NCBI RefSeq assembly: GCF_000316625.1
Contig: NC_019676.1
Span: 1,723,001-1,787,000 of the forward strand
Source: Nostoc sp. PCC 7107
GTDB taxonomy: Bacteria > Cyanobacteriota > Cyanobacteriia > Cyanobacteriales > Nostocaceae
DNA: 64,000 nt
Reading direction: 5' to 3'
Below, one piece after another: positions 9,086 to 17,575 of this stretch. Numbering within the stretch: position 1 is the stretch's first letter; the number at the start of each line of letters is the position of its first letter. The notes under the pieces are model-generated. The model saw nothing but the letters and a program-made list of their open reading frames with translations, did not search any database and was not told the origin of the DNA. The translations under genes were made by a program, and so were the position numbers.

Positions 9086-9493
9086 ATGGCTAATGAAAAA
9101 TTTAAAAAAGCAGTAGATTCATCTGAAAGAGCAGAAGTAGATACCTATGACAGAGGGATTGTTCCTGCTGAAACTGCTGCTCGTAAAAAAAGAGAGGGAG
9201 AATCATATAAAACATTACCCACAGAAAAAAGAGAAGCAGATGCTTCCACAAATGACCAAACCGATGCGGAAAGCATCCACACAACAGACGGTTACACTGT
9301 AGATAAAGAAGGGTTGTTAAATAACTACGCAGTGGAACCAGAAATGTACTATGAGGTTCCTGGTGATGCGCGTCAAGAAGTCGCAGAAGATAGCGCACAA
9401 CGCGTAGAGGAACTTCAAGAAGTCAAAGAAGATAAGGAAGGCGAATTAACAGAAAAAGGTGACGAACGCGGTAGAGGCCCAGGAATAGTTTAG
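9086..9493 (+). CDS. Hypothetical acidic, probably disordered protein, 135 aa
   Basis: I do not recognise this protein. It is 135 residues, strongly hydrophilic, rich in Glu, Asp, Lys, Thr and Arg, with no Cys or Trp and no membrane segment, so it is probably largely unstructured. A Tyr-rich patch (NNYAVEPEMYYEVPGD, about residues 75-91) stands out, and the C-terminus is a charged helix followed by GRGPGIV. A Shine-Dalgarno GAGGA lies about 10 bases before ATG 9086. It is monocistronic and followed by a strong terminator hairpin, so it is probably expressed alone. Such proteins often accompany stress tolerance, but nothing here shows that. Confidence 0.75.
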   Translation: MANEKFKKAVDSSERAEVDTYDRGIVPAETAARKKREGESYKTLPTEKREADASTNDQTDAESIHTTDGYTVDKEGLLNNYAVEPEMYYEVPGDARQEVAEDSAQRVEELQEVKEDKEGELTEKGDERGRGPGIV

Positions 9494-9582
9494 TCATTGA
9501 AGAATTTAGCAGCAATATTCTGACTCTTAAATTCCATGTGGATCACTCTCACTCGCCGATTCTTTCATAAAACTCCAACCGT

Positions 9583-9613
9583 AACCTCTCTTAAATTTTT
9601 TAAGAGAGGTTTT
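9583..9613 (+). terminator. Rho-independent terminator
   Basis: Thirteen-base arms (AACCTCTCTTAAA at 9583-9595 and TTTAAGAGAGGTT at 9599-9611) around a 3-base loop, followed by T residues. It lies 90 bp after the preceding stop. Confidence 0.8.
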
Positions 9614-9624
9614 ATTTACAGCAC

Positions 9625-9762
9625 AGGACTTACGCAAAAATTCCCAAAAAGCTTAATTTATCGTAGACGCGAAGCGGCTTCCCGAAGGGTACCGCCAAGT
9701 CGCCTTCGAGTAGCGTCTCGTAGAGAAGAGCGCCAAGAAATCATAGACTCTGCGTAAGTCCT
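9625..9762. mobile_element. MITE-like element with 12-bp terminal inverted repeats
   Basis: Perfect 12-bp inverted repeats (AGGACTTACGCA at 9625-9636 and TGCGTAAGTCCT at 9751-9762) enclose 138 bp without a gene. The interior is GC-richer than its surroundings and itself palindromic (GTAGACGCGAAGCGGCTTCC, and AGTAGCGTCTCGTAGAG). A half-site of the same end (GCGTAAGTCCT) occurs at 43155-43165. The arrangement fits a non-autonomous transposable element; no transposase with these ends is in the window. Confidence 0.65.
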
Positions 9763-9812
9763 AACAGCAGTCGAAGTTAATAGCTAAAACTTTGGGATAA
9801 CTAGATTTACAG

Positions 9813-11018
9813 TCAGCACTCAGCACTTTTATTGAGTGCAGCTTTCCCTAAAGATTGACAAATTACATCATTTTGTGGTGTGTGGATACGACTGCACAAA
9901 ATATCACGATAGTGTCGCTCTAAAGGATTCTTTCTGGTTAATCCTGGATTACCGATAAGTTCTAAACCAATTTCTACAGCACGAATTGAATTAGTTGTGC
10001 TGAGATATTTTACAGCTTGTGCTTGTAATTCTACATTAGGTGCAGACTCGCCTTTGTCAAGTTCTTGTGCCAAGTTATAAATTAATGTGCGGTTAGCATA
10101 TAGCAGTGCTTCGATTTCGCCTACCGCTGTTTGAAAGCGTGACAAACTGGCGAGTGGTGTTCCCAAATTTGACGGAGTGCGATCGCCCAGGTATTCTATT
10201 AACCAGTCTCGCGCAGCTGTGGCAACTCCCAAATACAATGCACTCAATGTCAAGCTGTTCCAAACTGCTGTTATGGGATCTGGTGGTGATTTAACACAGA
10301 CAGGACGAATATCTAAAGCATATTCATCAGGAATTAAGACACTTTCTAAAATTAAATCATGGCTACCTGTAGCTCTCATTCCCAAATGATCCCAAGTTTC
10401 GACAATTTGTACCCCAGGTAAATCACGAGGAACTAAAAAATTCCCTACTTGCGGTTCATCTTCGGTTGTTTTTGCCCAAACCACAAAGTAGCTGAGAATT
10501 GGACTACCTGTTGTGTATTGTTTATGTCCGGTTAATAGCCAACCGTCTAATGTTTTTTGGGCTGTTGTCGCTGGTAAACCGCCTCTAGCTGGTGTACCTA
10601 ACTCTGGTTCTACACGGGCGGCGTTGATCAGGGCGGAGTTGGCGATCGCTTCCCGACAAACTTTGTTGTATACTTCAGGATGCCAGGTACGGCTACGATT
10701 AGCCTTAGCGTGCTGTAAATAGTGCATATTCAACACTAAAGCCGTAGAAGCATCACCACAGGCTATCCCCTCAATAACTTGACAAATACTAGCCAGCCCT
10801 AAATCCTGTCCACCCAAATCACGGGGAATAGTTAAACCCAACAGTCCCGCTTGATGCAGAGCCGTAAAATTTTCAAAAGGAAATGAACCATCTTTATCAT
10901 GCACTGCGGCGCGAGTCGCAAAATCTTGTGATAGGGTTTTAACTTGATCAAAAAGTGACAAAGAAGTTTCTAAGCCTTGATTTACAAAGGTTTCTAGTAC
11001 TAGTTGCTTCATTTCCAT
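9813..11018 (-). CDS. Acyl-CoA dehydrogenase family flavoprotein
   Basis: A 401-residue cytoplasmic flavoprotein with the acyl-CoA dehydrogenase fold: an N-terminal helical domain (about 1-125), a middle beta domain with WLLTGHKQYTTGSP and DHLGMRATGSHDL (about 160-250), and a C-terminal four-helix domain. It resembles the family branch that includes dibenzothiophene/FMN-dependent monooxygenases (SfnB/class D-like), so the substrate may not be an acyl-CoA. The usual catalytic Glu is not obvious. Start ATG 11018 or 11012. The last codons and stop lie in a CAGCACTCAGCAC repeat. No pathway neighbours. Confidence 0.8.
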   Translation of the reverse strand: MEMKQLVLETFVNQGLETSLSLFDQVKTLSQDFATRAAVHDKDGSFPFENFTALHQAGLLGLTIPRDLGGQDLGLASICQVIEGIACGDASTALVLNMHYLQHAKANRSRTWHPEVYNKVCREAIANSALINAARVEPELGTPARGGLPATTAQKTLDGWLLTGHKQYTTGSPILSYFVVWAKTTEDEPQVGNFLVPRDLPGVQIVETWDHLGMRATGSHDLILESVLIPDEYALDIRPVCVKSPPDPITAVWNSLTLSALYLGVATAARDWLIEYLGDRTPSNLGTPLASLSRFQTAVGEIEALLYANRTLIYNLAQELDKGESAPNVELQAQAVKYLSTTNSIRAVEIGLELIGNPGLTRKNPLERHYRDILCSRIHTPQNDVICQSLGKAALNKSAEC

Positions 11019-11074
11019 TCCAGCTAAAAATTGATTTAAAATTACAGATAATAGTCAAAAAATCGCAAATAACT

Positions 11075-11296
11075 ATGCACCCGATATTAAAAGTTGAGAT
11101 TTCTGAACTCAGCATATCTGAGCGAATACAGCTTGCAGAAGATTTATGGGATAGCATTCTGACTGATAGTAATGCAGTGACTCTGAGCGAGGAGCAAAAA
11201 CAAGAACTGGATAGACGCTTAGAACTACATCATCAAAACCCAACGCGGGGTTCAAGTTGGGAGCAGGTTAAGCAAAGACTGGGTTTGTCTCAATAA
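11075..11296 (+). CDS. Antitoxin of the addiction-module (ParD/RelB-like, PF09720-type) family
   Basis: A 73-residue acidic protein starting MHPILKVEISELSISERIQLAEDLWDSI. This is the signature of small antitoxins (often labelled addiction module protein), which neutralise a RelE/ParE toxin and repress their own operon. It ends in KQRLGLSQ, the usual toxin-binding tail. I chose ATG 11075; the frame is open further upstream but overlaps the divergent flavoprotein start. Its stop overlaps the start of the next small frame (TAATG at 11294-11298), the normal toxin-antitoxin coupling, but that toxin frame is only 27 codons long. The antitoxin is therefore an orphan heading the defence-like operon. 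Confidence 0.85.
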   Translation: MHPILKVEISELSISERIQLAEDLWDSILTDSNAVTLSEEQKQELDRRLELHHQNPTRGSSWEQVKQRLGLSQ

Positions 11297-11379
11297 TGTA
11301 TCAGTTAATAGTTAGCCCAGAAGCAGAACTTGATATCCAAAATAGCTTTGAAAAAGCCAATGGCTATAGGACTCAATGA
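11296..11379 (+). pseudogene. 5' remnant of a ParE/RelE-type toxin (27 codons)
   Basis: The frame starts at ATG 11296, overlapping the antitoxin stop, and encodes MYQLIVSPEAELDIQ, the typical beginning of ParE/RelE toxins (normally about 90-100 residues). It then departs from the family and stops at TGA 11377-11379. The catalytic C-terminal part is absent and I see no trace of it downstream. Its stop overlaps the next start (ATGA at 11376), so the remnant now links antitoxin translation to the ATPase gene. It is most simply explained by insertion of the ATPase/TOPRIM pair into a toxin-antitoxin operon. Confidence 0.75.
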
Positions 11380-12566
11380 CTATGAGAATTAAGCAAATTT
11401 CCGTCAATGGCTTATTTGGAATTTTTGACCATGTAATTCCATTAAATATGGATGAACGAATTACCATTATTCATGGCCCAAATGGTTTTGGTAAAACAGC
11501 AATATTGAGAATTTTGAATAGTTTTTTAAAATCTAGAGATTCAGAATTACTCACTATTCCATATAAGAATTTTAGAATTGAATTTGATGATGATATTATT
11601 ATTGACATAATACCAAACAATGTTGATAATGCAGAGGATTTCCCAGGGGAATTTAAAAGGTATAACATCCTTTTTAATTTGGATAAAAATTCCAAAATGG
11701 TTGATTTACAGCAAAAACCTGAAAGTCTAGAAGAATTGAAGAAGAATATCAATATTCGCCTGATAGAATCACAACGTTTGCTAAATTCTGTTCCTAAACG
11801 TTCTCGCAGACAATCTGCTGAAACACACTCAATGGTATCAACTGTATCGGCATATTCTGATGAACTTGCTCGACTGATGCAAAGGAAATTTAGGGAATAC
11901 GCTACAATATCTGAATCTCTTGACAGAACATTTCCAATAAGAATAGTAAAACATAAGCCATCCGCAGATGTAAGCAATGAACAACTGCGTCATAAATTCA
12001 GCGAACTGGAAGCAACTCGTTCTCGTCTTGTAGCAGTTGGTCTTTTAGATAAAGATGAAAATTCAGAAGTTCAAATCCAGCCTCAAGATATAGATGAAAG
12101 CACTAAAAATGCTTTGTTGGTATATGTTGAAGATATGGAAAAAAAGCTGAGTGTTTTTGCAGAAATCGCCAGCAAAATTGAACTGTTAAAGAAAATTATT
12201 AATAATAAATTTGCTTATTCGTACAAAGAGATAAACTTTAGTAAAGAGAAAGGTTTTATTTTTACCACATTTTATAATTCATCATTATCTAATTCCAAAA
12301 CTCTTTCAGCAATGGATTTATCATCAGGTGAGCAACATGAGTTAGTCCTTTTATACGAACTTCTATTTAAAGTGCAACCTAAATCTTTAGTATTAATTGA
12401 TGAACCAGAATTATCACTTCATGTTGGTTGGCAAGTTCAATTTTTAAAAGATTTGCGAGAAATTACACAACTTGCAGATTTGGATATATTAATGGCGACA
12501 CATTCACCAGATATTATTCAAGACAGATGGGATTTGACGGTTGAACTGAAAGGATTAGAAAAGTGA
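11376..12566 (+). CDS. AAA/ABC-type ATPase, PARIS AriA-like
   Basis: A 396-residue ATPase of the AAA_15/OLD-like ABC clade. Walker A GPNGFGKT is at residues 34-41, the ABC signature SSGEQ near 316, Walker B LVLIDEPELSLH near 338, and the switch histidine in MATHSPDII at 376. The middle (about 120-290) is helical. Together with the downstream TOPRIM/DUF4435 gene, which it overlaps by 4 bases (GTGA), it matches the two-gene PARIS layout, in which AriA senses a phage anti-restriction protein and releases the AriB nuclease. The start is ATG 11376 or 11382. All ATPase motifs are intact, so this half looks functional. OLD-type or other AAA-TOPRIM pairs are the alternative. Confidence 0.82.
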   Translation: MTMRIKQISVNGLFGIFDHVIPLNMDERITIIHGPNGFGKTAILRILNSFLKSRDSELLTIPYKNFRIEFDDDIIIDIIPNNVDNAEDFPGEFKRYNILFNLDKNSKMVDLQQKPESLEELKKNINIRLIESQRLLNSVPKRSRRQSAETHSMVSTVSAYSDELARLMQRKFREYATISESLDRTFPIRIVKHKPSADVSNEQLRHKFSELEATRSRLVAVGLLDKDENSEVQIQPQDIDESTKNALLVYVEDMEKKLSVFAEIASKIELLKKIINNKFAYSYKEINFSKEKGFIFTTFYNSSLSNSKTLSAMDLSSGEQHELVLLYELLFKVQPKSLVLIDEPELSLHVGWQVQFLKDLREITQLADLDILMATHSPDIIQDRWDLTVELKGLEK

Positions 12567-13131
12567 GAGAGTTTCTTTCAGTTGACCGATTTGCTAATAA
12601 AGTTAGATTACTCAGAGATACGTTTAAAGGTACTTTTTTATTGGTAGAAGGCAGTTCTGATAAAAATTTCTATGAGCGATTTATTGATAAATTAGCTTGT
12701 CAGGTAGTTATTATTTCAGGAAAACCATCTAGTAAACAATGTGTTATTAATACTTTAGAAATTTTAGAAAAATCAAATTTTCAGGGAGTTTTAGCAATTG
12801 TCGATGCAGATTTTGATCGGCTTAAAAGCTTAGTATCGAGTAGTCCCAATTTGCTTTACACCGATACCCATGACCTAGAAACTATGCTGATTCAATCACC
12901 AGCATTAGACAAGGTACTGGCTGAGTTTGGTTCTGAAGAAAAAATTGCCCAATTTAAGCGCGATGTCAGATTAACATTGTGTGAAATTGGCATTTCAGTA
13001 GGTTATTTGCTGTGGATATCTCAGTCTGATGGATTAAACCTCACTTTTGAGTGTATTACATTTAGCAAGTTCATTGATGAGCAAACCCTACAAATTAATG
13101 AACGGCAAATGATTCAAGAGGTTAAGAATAA

Positions 13132-14040
13132 GAGGCTATTTATAAAGTAAATCTAAAAGCGAAAAGAAAAGAGTTATGACAACGATAAGATACATTAAAC
13201 GTAGTGTATTTACATAGTTAGGTATGGCGCGAAAGTCTTACCCCACAGACTTAACAGATATGGAGTGGGAAATCCTAGCCCCCTTGATTCCACCAGCGAA
13301 AGAAGGAGGACACCCGCGCACAACTGATATGCGGGAGGTATGCAACGCTATCTACTATCACCTGAAGACAGGATGCCAATGGAATATGCTTCCGGGAGAC
13401 TTCCCGCCCAGCTCAACTGTATACAACTACTACCGCAAATGGCAGCGCAAAGGGGTATGGGAAAAATTAAACCATTCATTACGCGGTCAGGTTCGCTTAA
13501 AATTAGGTAAATCAACACAACCCAGCGCCCTCGCCGCAGACAGTCAGTCAGTTAAAACTGACCAAAAAAGGGGGATGTGTACGGTTTTGATGGCGGTAAA
13601 AAGGTAAAAGGGCGAAAGCGACAGACTTTGGTTGATAGCCTGGGATTATTGTTGAAAGTGGTTGTAAGTGAAGCAAATGCCCCAGAGCGAGTGCTTGCTG
13701 CCTATGCTTTGATGGAATTGTTAGAGGAGCGTCCTGAATTACTTGAGAAAGTTGAAGTTTTATGGGTTGATTCCGGTTATGACGGTGATAAGTTTGCTCT
13801 TTGTGTTTGGTTGATGATCCAAGCTCATGTTGAAGTCATACGGCGTACCGAGTCAGAATTTCAGGTTTTACCGAAACGTTGGGTAGTCGAAAGAACATTT
13901 GGGTGGTTTAACCAATATCATCGTCTCAGCAAAGATTATGAGCGCCTACCCGAAATGAGTGAAGCTGCTATATATGCTGTTATGACTCGGATTATGTTGC
14001 GTCGTCTTGTCGTCTAAAGATTTACTTTATAAATAGTCTC
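13132..14040 (+). mobile_element. IS5-family insertion sequence, 909 bp
   Basis: The ends are 23-bp inverted repeats at 13132-13154 and 14018-14040 (core CTATTTATAAAGTAAATCT, one mismatch at the fourth base). They are flanked by the direct duplication TAA (13129-13131 and 14041-14043). A 3-bp TNA duplication and a DDE transposase fit the IS5 family. The near-identical ends, clean duplication and intact catalytic residues suggest a recent insertion. Confidence 0.92.
13224..14017 (+). CDS. IS5-family DDE transposase, two frames joined by a -1 frameshift
   Basis: The first frame (13224-13607) begins MARKSYPTDLTDMEWEIL, the N-terminus usual for this family, and contains the first catalytic Asp in LAADSQSVKT. 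The second frame (to 14017) holds YGFDGGKKVKGRKRQ, the second Asp in VLWVDSGYDGD, and the Glu in RWVVERTFGWFNQYHRLSKDYE. The frames differ by -1. Reading back one base at CAAAAAAGGGGG (about 13561-13572) restores the family sequence KKGDVYGFDGG. This fits programmed -1 ribosomal frameshifting, common in the family, although a one-base deletion cannot be excluded. Confidence 0.9.
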
Positions 14041-14371
14041 TAAATCTCAAGCCTACTCGTTAAAAGACGAAGAGTTGCAACGACGGATAAATAGTCAGAA
14101 AAACAACAACCATGATCCTTGGCAAGTATGCTGCGGTCATGATTTAGTAGAAATTCTGTCACTTGGTTTACGTAAGGCGCTTGGTACTAACAAAGCTGGT
14201 GATGTTGAACCAAACGCTCTTGAGCGTAGTTTACGACTGGCTTACGAAGCAGTCTACTTTTGCAAGACGCAACTCTACTTCAATATTCGCACCTGGGAAA
14301 GTCATAATCAGCCATTCAAGGTTTTGCGGAATGACATATAGCAGTTCTAAATAACTGAGAAAAAAATCCAC

Positions 14372-15361
14372 TCACTCCTTATTCTCTATTTTTGAGCTAC
14401 CGCCACATTCAAATAGATGTAGACATAACTGCTGGGAAAGTGCTTGACACACTTCGACTCCACGAACACTGTTACCACGCGCATCTAAGGGTGGCGAAAA
14501 TACTCCTATACCCATTTGATTGGGTACAACTGCGAAAATTCCGCCACAAACGCCACTTTTAGCGGGAATACCAACTGTATACGCCCATTCGCCAGCAAAG
14601 TTGTACATTCCGCAGGTGTACATAACGCTGAGAATATCCTTTATATATTGATGGTCTACAGCTCGTTCGCCTGTGATGGGGTTAATTCCTTTGTTCGCCA
14701 ATGTCGCCGCCATCACGGCTAAGTCGTGACAATTCACTATCACAGCACATTGTTTGAAATAAAGGTCTAATGCTTCTTCAATATTTTGGTCAATCATGCC
14801 AAAGTTCAGCATCAGGTGAGCCATTGCGCGGTTGCGATGTCCGGTGCTGCGTTCGGAAGTAAATACAGACATATCGACGAATACATCATGGCCAGTGTAG
14901 CGGCGAAACATTTTTAAGACGCGGTTGAGGCGTTCGGTTGCACCATCGCCTTTGATTAAGCTGGTGGTGGCGATCGCACCAGCATTTACCATTGGGTTAT
15001 ATGGTCGCTTCGATCGCTCATCTAAAATAATTGAGTTGAATGCTTCTCCAGTCGGTTCTACACCCACTCTTGTCAACACATAATCTCGCCCATGATCTTC
15101 TAGCGCTAGTCCGTAAGCAAAGACTTTAGACATTGACTGGATAGTAAATAGCTGCTGGTAATCTCCAACTTCGTAAACTTGACCATCTACAGTCACGATG
15201 CAAATGCTAAATAAATCTGGGTTTACCTTGGCTAATTCTGGAATATAGTTTGCGACTGCACCCTCTTGCAAAGACTTGTACTTAGAGTGCAAGTCTTGGA
15301 GAACAGATAACAATGATGATGAAACTATTTCTAAATCTACTGAATTTGCTTGTTTTGCCAT
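14372..15361 (-). CDS. glsA: Glutaminase A
   Basis: The enzyme hydrolyses L-glutamine to glutamate and ammonia; in cyanobacteria it lowers the glutamine pool that signals nitrogen status. The 329 residues carry the serine-lyase/beta-lactamase-like fold with the Ser-x-x-Lys pair in QSMSKVF (about residues 76-81), [10 protein letters not shown] and [14 protein letters not shown], all diagnostic. The length is somewhat over the usual 300-310. Start ATG 15361. Its 3' end faces the defence-like island, so the island ends at about 14345. The upstream 820-bp spacer holds the promoter. Confidence 0.95.
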   Translation of the reverse strand: MAKQANSVDLEIVSSSLLSVLQDLHSKYKSLQEGAVANYIPELAKVNPDLFSICIVTVDGQVYEVGDYQQLFTIQSMSKVFAYGLALEDHGRDYVLTRVGVEPTGEAFNSIILDERSKRPYNPMVNAGAIATTSLIKGDGATERLNRVLKMFRRYTGHDVFVDMSVFTSERSTGHRNRAMAHLMLNFGMIDQNIEEALDLYFKQCAVIVNCHDLAVMAATLANKGINPITGERAVDHQYIKDILSVMYTCGMYNFAGEWAYTVGIPAKSGVCGGIFAVVPNQMGIGVFSPPLDARGNSVRGVEVCQALSQQLCLHLFECGGSSKIENKE

Positions 15362-16185
15362 GAAGCTGTTAGTTTATTTGAGAAAATCATAGATAATTAA
15401 TTCTTTCAGGCAGTCGATTGTTATTGTAATTTTTGCTACATTGCTAAATTCATGAATATACGTCCACTGGTATTTTTTAATTTTTTCATTCTTATTTTTC
15501 TTTTAATTGTAAAAAATATTAGTTACAAAAGCACCTAATTTTTTCGCCCATGACTGCTAATATTACTGGTTTTTTAAATCACTTTTTACCAAACAAAAAT
15601 CAGTATATTTCCTTGTAATTGGAAACTACATAACTTTTTTAGAACATCAATTATTGCTGTCAATCAAAAAAATATTTTGGCTATAAGCTTTACTATAAAG
15701 AGCTTTCAAGTAATTATAGGAACCATATAAATATAGCCTAATTCCGTGTTTACAACAGTTTTTCTCTTCAATATATTTAAAACTTATAGCCATGATTTCA
15801 AAAAACTATATGTTTCATAACATACAAATTTTTTACTGAAATCAACAGGTAAATCGAGTAAATTTTGCCAAAATATAATCTGAGAACCATGTAAAGTTTT
15901 AATAAGAAAAATGTTCGTAGCCGAAAAAAACGCTACACACCTAAAATCCGCATTTGAACAAGGTTTCACTCTTTTGATCGGGATTTAAATTTGCGAAATT
16001 GAGGTTTGGTTACGCTAAAACCCTGATCCCCAAGTCCAAAAGTTCGTGTTAGTCTGTTGCAGTTATGAAAAACAAAGTGAAAGCGGAACGAGTTCGATTT
16101 TAAGGAAAACTTTTGCTCTTTATATGGCATTAAATTCCGTTAATCAAAAAAACTACTGTTCTACAGTCGCTTGAAAATTGGACGC
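15362..16185. other. Long gene-free spacer between divergent genes
   Basis: About 820 very AT-rich bases separate the divergent starts of glsA and the RlpA-like gene. I examined the segment before the RlpA-like gene (about 15950-16140) for a c-di-AMP (ydaO) riboswitch, because such genes can carry one, but did not find its conserved core. One 61-codon frame (15784-15969, minus) has no family resemblance and is left out. The length suggests long leaders or an undetected small RNA. Confidence 0.5.
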
Positions 16186-17292
16186 ATGAACCAAAGACAT
16201 TTGTGGACTACTGTCGCCTTGTTTGTGACTCTTACCGGGATACCCTCAATGGGTCGCACTCAAACTACAATTCAAACCGCCAAGGAAACTCATCCAGTTT
16301 CTCAAAAATCATCAAGTGGTGATGTGGTTAAAGTAGGTGAGTACCAATCCCCTACCGAGAAACAGAACTCGGATGCTGTGATTACAAGCATTCATTCTCA
16401 CAGTATTGGAGGTCGTCAAGCGGCAACCCTGTACATCCGGAATATACCAGTACTCACTTTTGTGAGTTCTAAGCAAGTTGCGAGTGTTGAAACAAAACAA
16501 GGTGTTGTGGGAGAAATAGGGGGCGTGCAGTCGTACGCCCTTGTTGCTAACAACTCAACTAAAGTGGCAAGTACTGGCAATGTAGTAAATTCTGGAAACC
16601 AAGTCGGCTCATTAGAAAATGACCCTGTTCAACGAGCTAGTGTGATAGCAGCTAAAATCAACCAGCTGATTCAAGACAACGTTGATGCCAAACAGATTAC
16701 GGTCAGTTGGAAAGATCAGAGCAAAACTGCTAATCAAGCCCAAGATAAAAGCTCTGCGGCACAGCCTAGCGATCGCTATACAATCAAAATCAAAGACCAA
16801 GAATTGGTGGAAATCAACGAAAATACCCGCCTAGCAGACACCACCAACAATCTGGCACAAGACGCATTACAAGCAACCAACCGCTTACGCAGACTCATTG
16901 GTAACGCATCTCCTATTGATAACATTGCCAACTTACCAGTGCGATCCCCATTGTCATTACCAAGACTGCCGCAGCAAATTGCCGTTGGTAATATCAGACT
17001 TACCTTTAGAGGCATGGCCTCCTTTTATGGCTATGATGGCTCAGGCAGTATGACTGCTAGTGGTCAAAGATTTAACCCTGAAGCTATGACTGCGGCACAT
17101 CGCAGTTTACCCTTTGGGACAAAAGTTCGTGTCACCAATACCCGTAATGGTCGTTCTGTCGTAGTAAAGATTAATGACCGCGGCCCGTATATCCGGGGTC
17201 GAGTCATTGATTTATCTACTGCTGCGGCCCGCACTATCGGTATGATTGGTAGTGGTGTTGCGCCAGTACATATCGAAGTGTTGGGACGATAA
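16186..17292 (+). CDS. RlpA-like protein with C-terminal double-psi beta-barrel
   Basis: A secreted or lipoprotein-like cell-wall protein. The N-terminus [26 protein letters not shown] is a signal peptide without a lipobox Cys. The middle (about 25-265) is low-complexity and Gln/Asn/Ser-rich. The C-terminal 90 residues form the RlpA domain: [36 protein letters not shown] and [19 protein letters not shown], with the catalytic Asp of the NDRGP motif. RlpA cleaves peptidoglycan strands lacking stem peptides at septa. ATG 16186 is preferred over TTG 16171. A large hairpin follows the gene. Confidence 0.9.
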   Translation: MNQRHLWTTVALFVTLTGIPSMGRTQTTIQTAKETHPVSQKSSSGDVVKVGEYQSPTEKQNSDAVITSIHSHSIGGRQAATLYIRNIPVLTFVSSKQVASVETKQGVVGEIGGVQSYALVANNSTKVASTGNVVNSGNQVGSLENDPVQRASVIAAKINQLIQDNVDAKQITVSWKDQSKTANQAQDKSSAAQPSDRYTIKIKDQELVEINENTRLADTTNNLAQDALQATNRLRRLIGNASPIDNIANLPVRSPLSLPRLPQQIAVGNIRLTFRGMASFYGYDGSGSMTASGQRFNPEAMTAAHRSLPFGTKVRVTNTRNGRSVVVKINDRGPYIRGRVIDLSTAAARTIGMIGSGVAPVHIEVLGR

Positions 17293-17326
17293 GTTTTAGG
17301 TAATTTGCAGGATGTTCGGCATAACC

Positions 17327-17373
17327 AATTTTGGATTTTAGATTGCTAATTTATCAATCCAAAATCCAAAATT
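17327..17373 (+). terminator. Long hairpin after the RlpA-like gene
   Basis: Nineteen-base arms (17327-17345 and 17355-17373) pair with one mismatch around a 9-base loop. Related AATCCAAAATCCAAAATT sequences recur (17374-17390, near 51141 and 53091-53115), so this is a dispersed repeat that may also end transcription. Confidence 0.6.
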
Positions 17374-17575
17374 CAAAATCTAAAATTTCCCAGGCTGTTC
17401 GGCGTAGTGTTTTCCCTCAACGCGCTTGGCGCGAATTAATGACAAGGCTAAATCTCAAATACAATCCTTCTTCCTGCAAATTTACCTAATTTCTATATTC
17501 CCCTAGTTCTCGCATCTTTTCCCCAATTTCAGATATAAACTAACGGGGGAGGCTTAGAAGAACTAGGGGAATTTT

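Larger units (their letters stand above)
12563..14341 (+). pseudogene. DUF4435/TOPRIM gene, PARIS AriB-like, split by an IS5-family element
   Basis: The 5' part (12563-13131, GTG start, AGGA 8 bases upstream) encodes the TOPRIM N-terminus: FLLVEGSSDKNFYERF with Glu29, and VLAIVDADFD with Asp81 and Asp83. It then runs into the transposon and stops at 13148-13150, giving a 195-residue truncated product ending RLFIK. The 3' part (14044-14341) encodes WQVCCGHDLVEILSLGLRK and LERSLRLAYE, typical of the DUF4435 C-terminus. Removing the IS and one TAA copy joins the two parts in one frame of 288 codons plus stop. AriB proteins are about that size, so the gene was intact until this insertion. Confidence 0.85.

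Noticed and set aside
14344-14371. Remnant of the missing toxin C-terminus downstream of the defence pair
   Set aside because: The short spacer before glsA shows no similarity to ParE/RelE C-terminal sequence in any frame I read.
15784-15969. 61-codon minus-strand frame in the glsA/RlpA spacer
   Set aside because: No recognisable motif or start context; the residue mix is typical of random AT-rich DNA.
15950-16140. Possible c-di-AMP riboswitch upstream of the RlpA-like gene
   Set aside because: RlpA-like genes sometimes have one, but the conserved core sequences of the ydaO class are not recognisable here.
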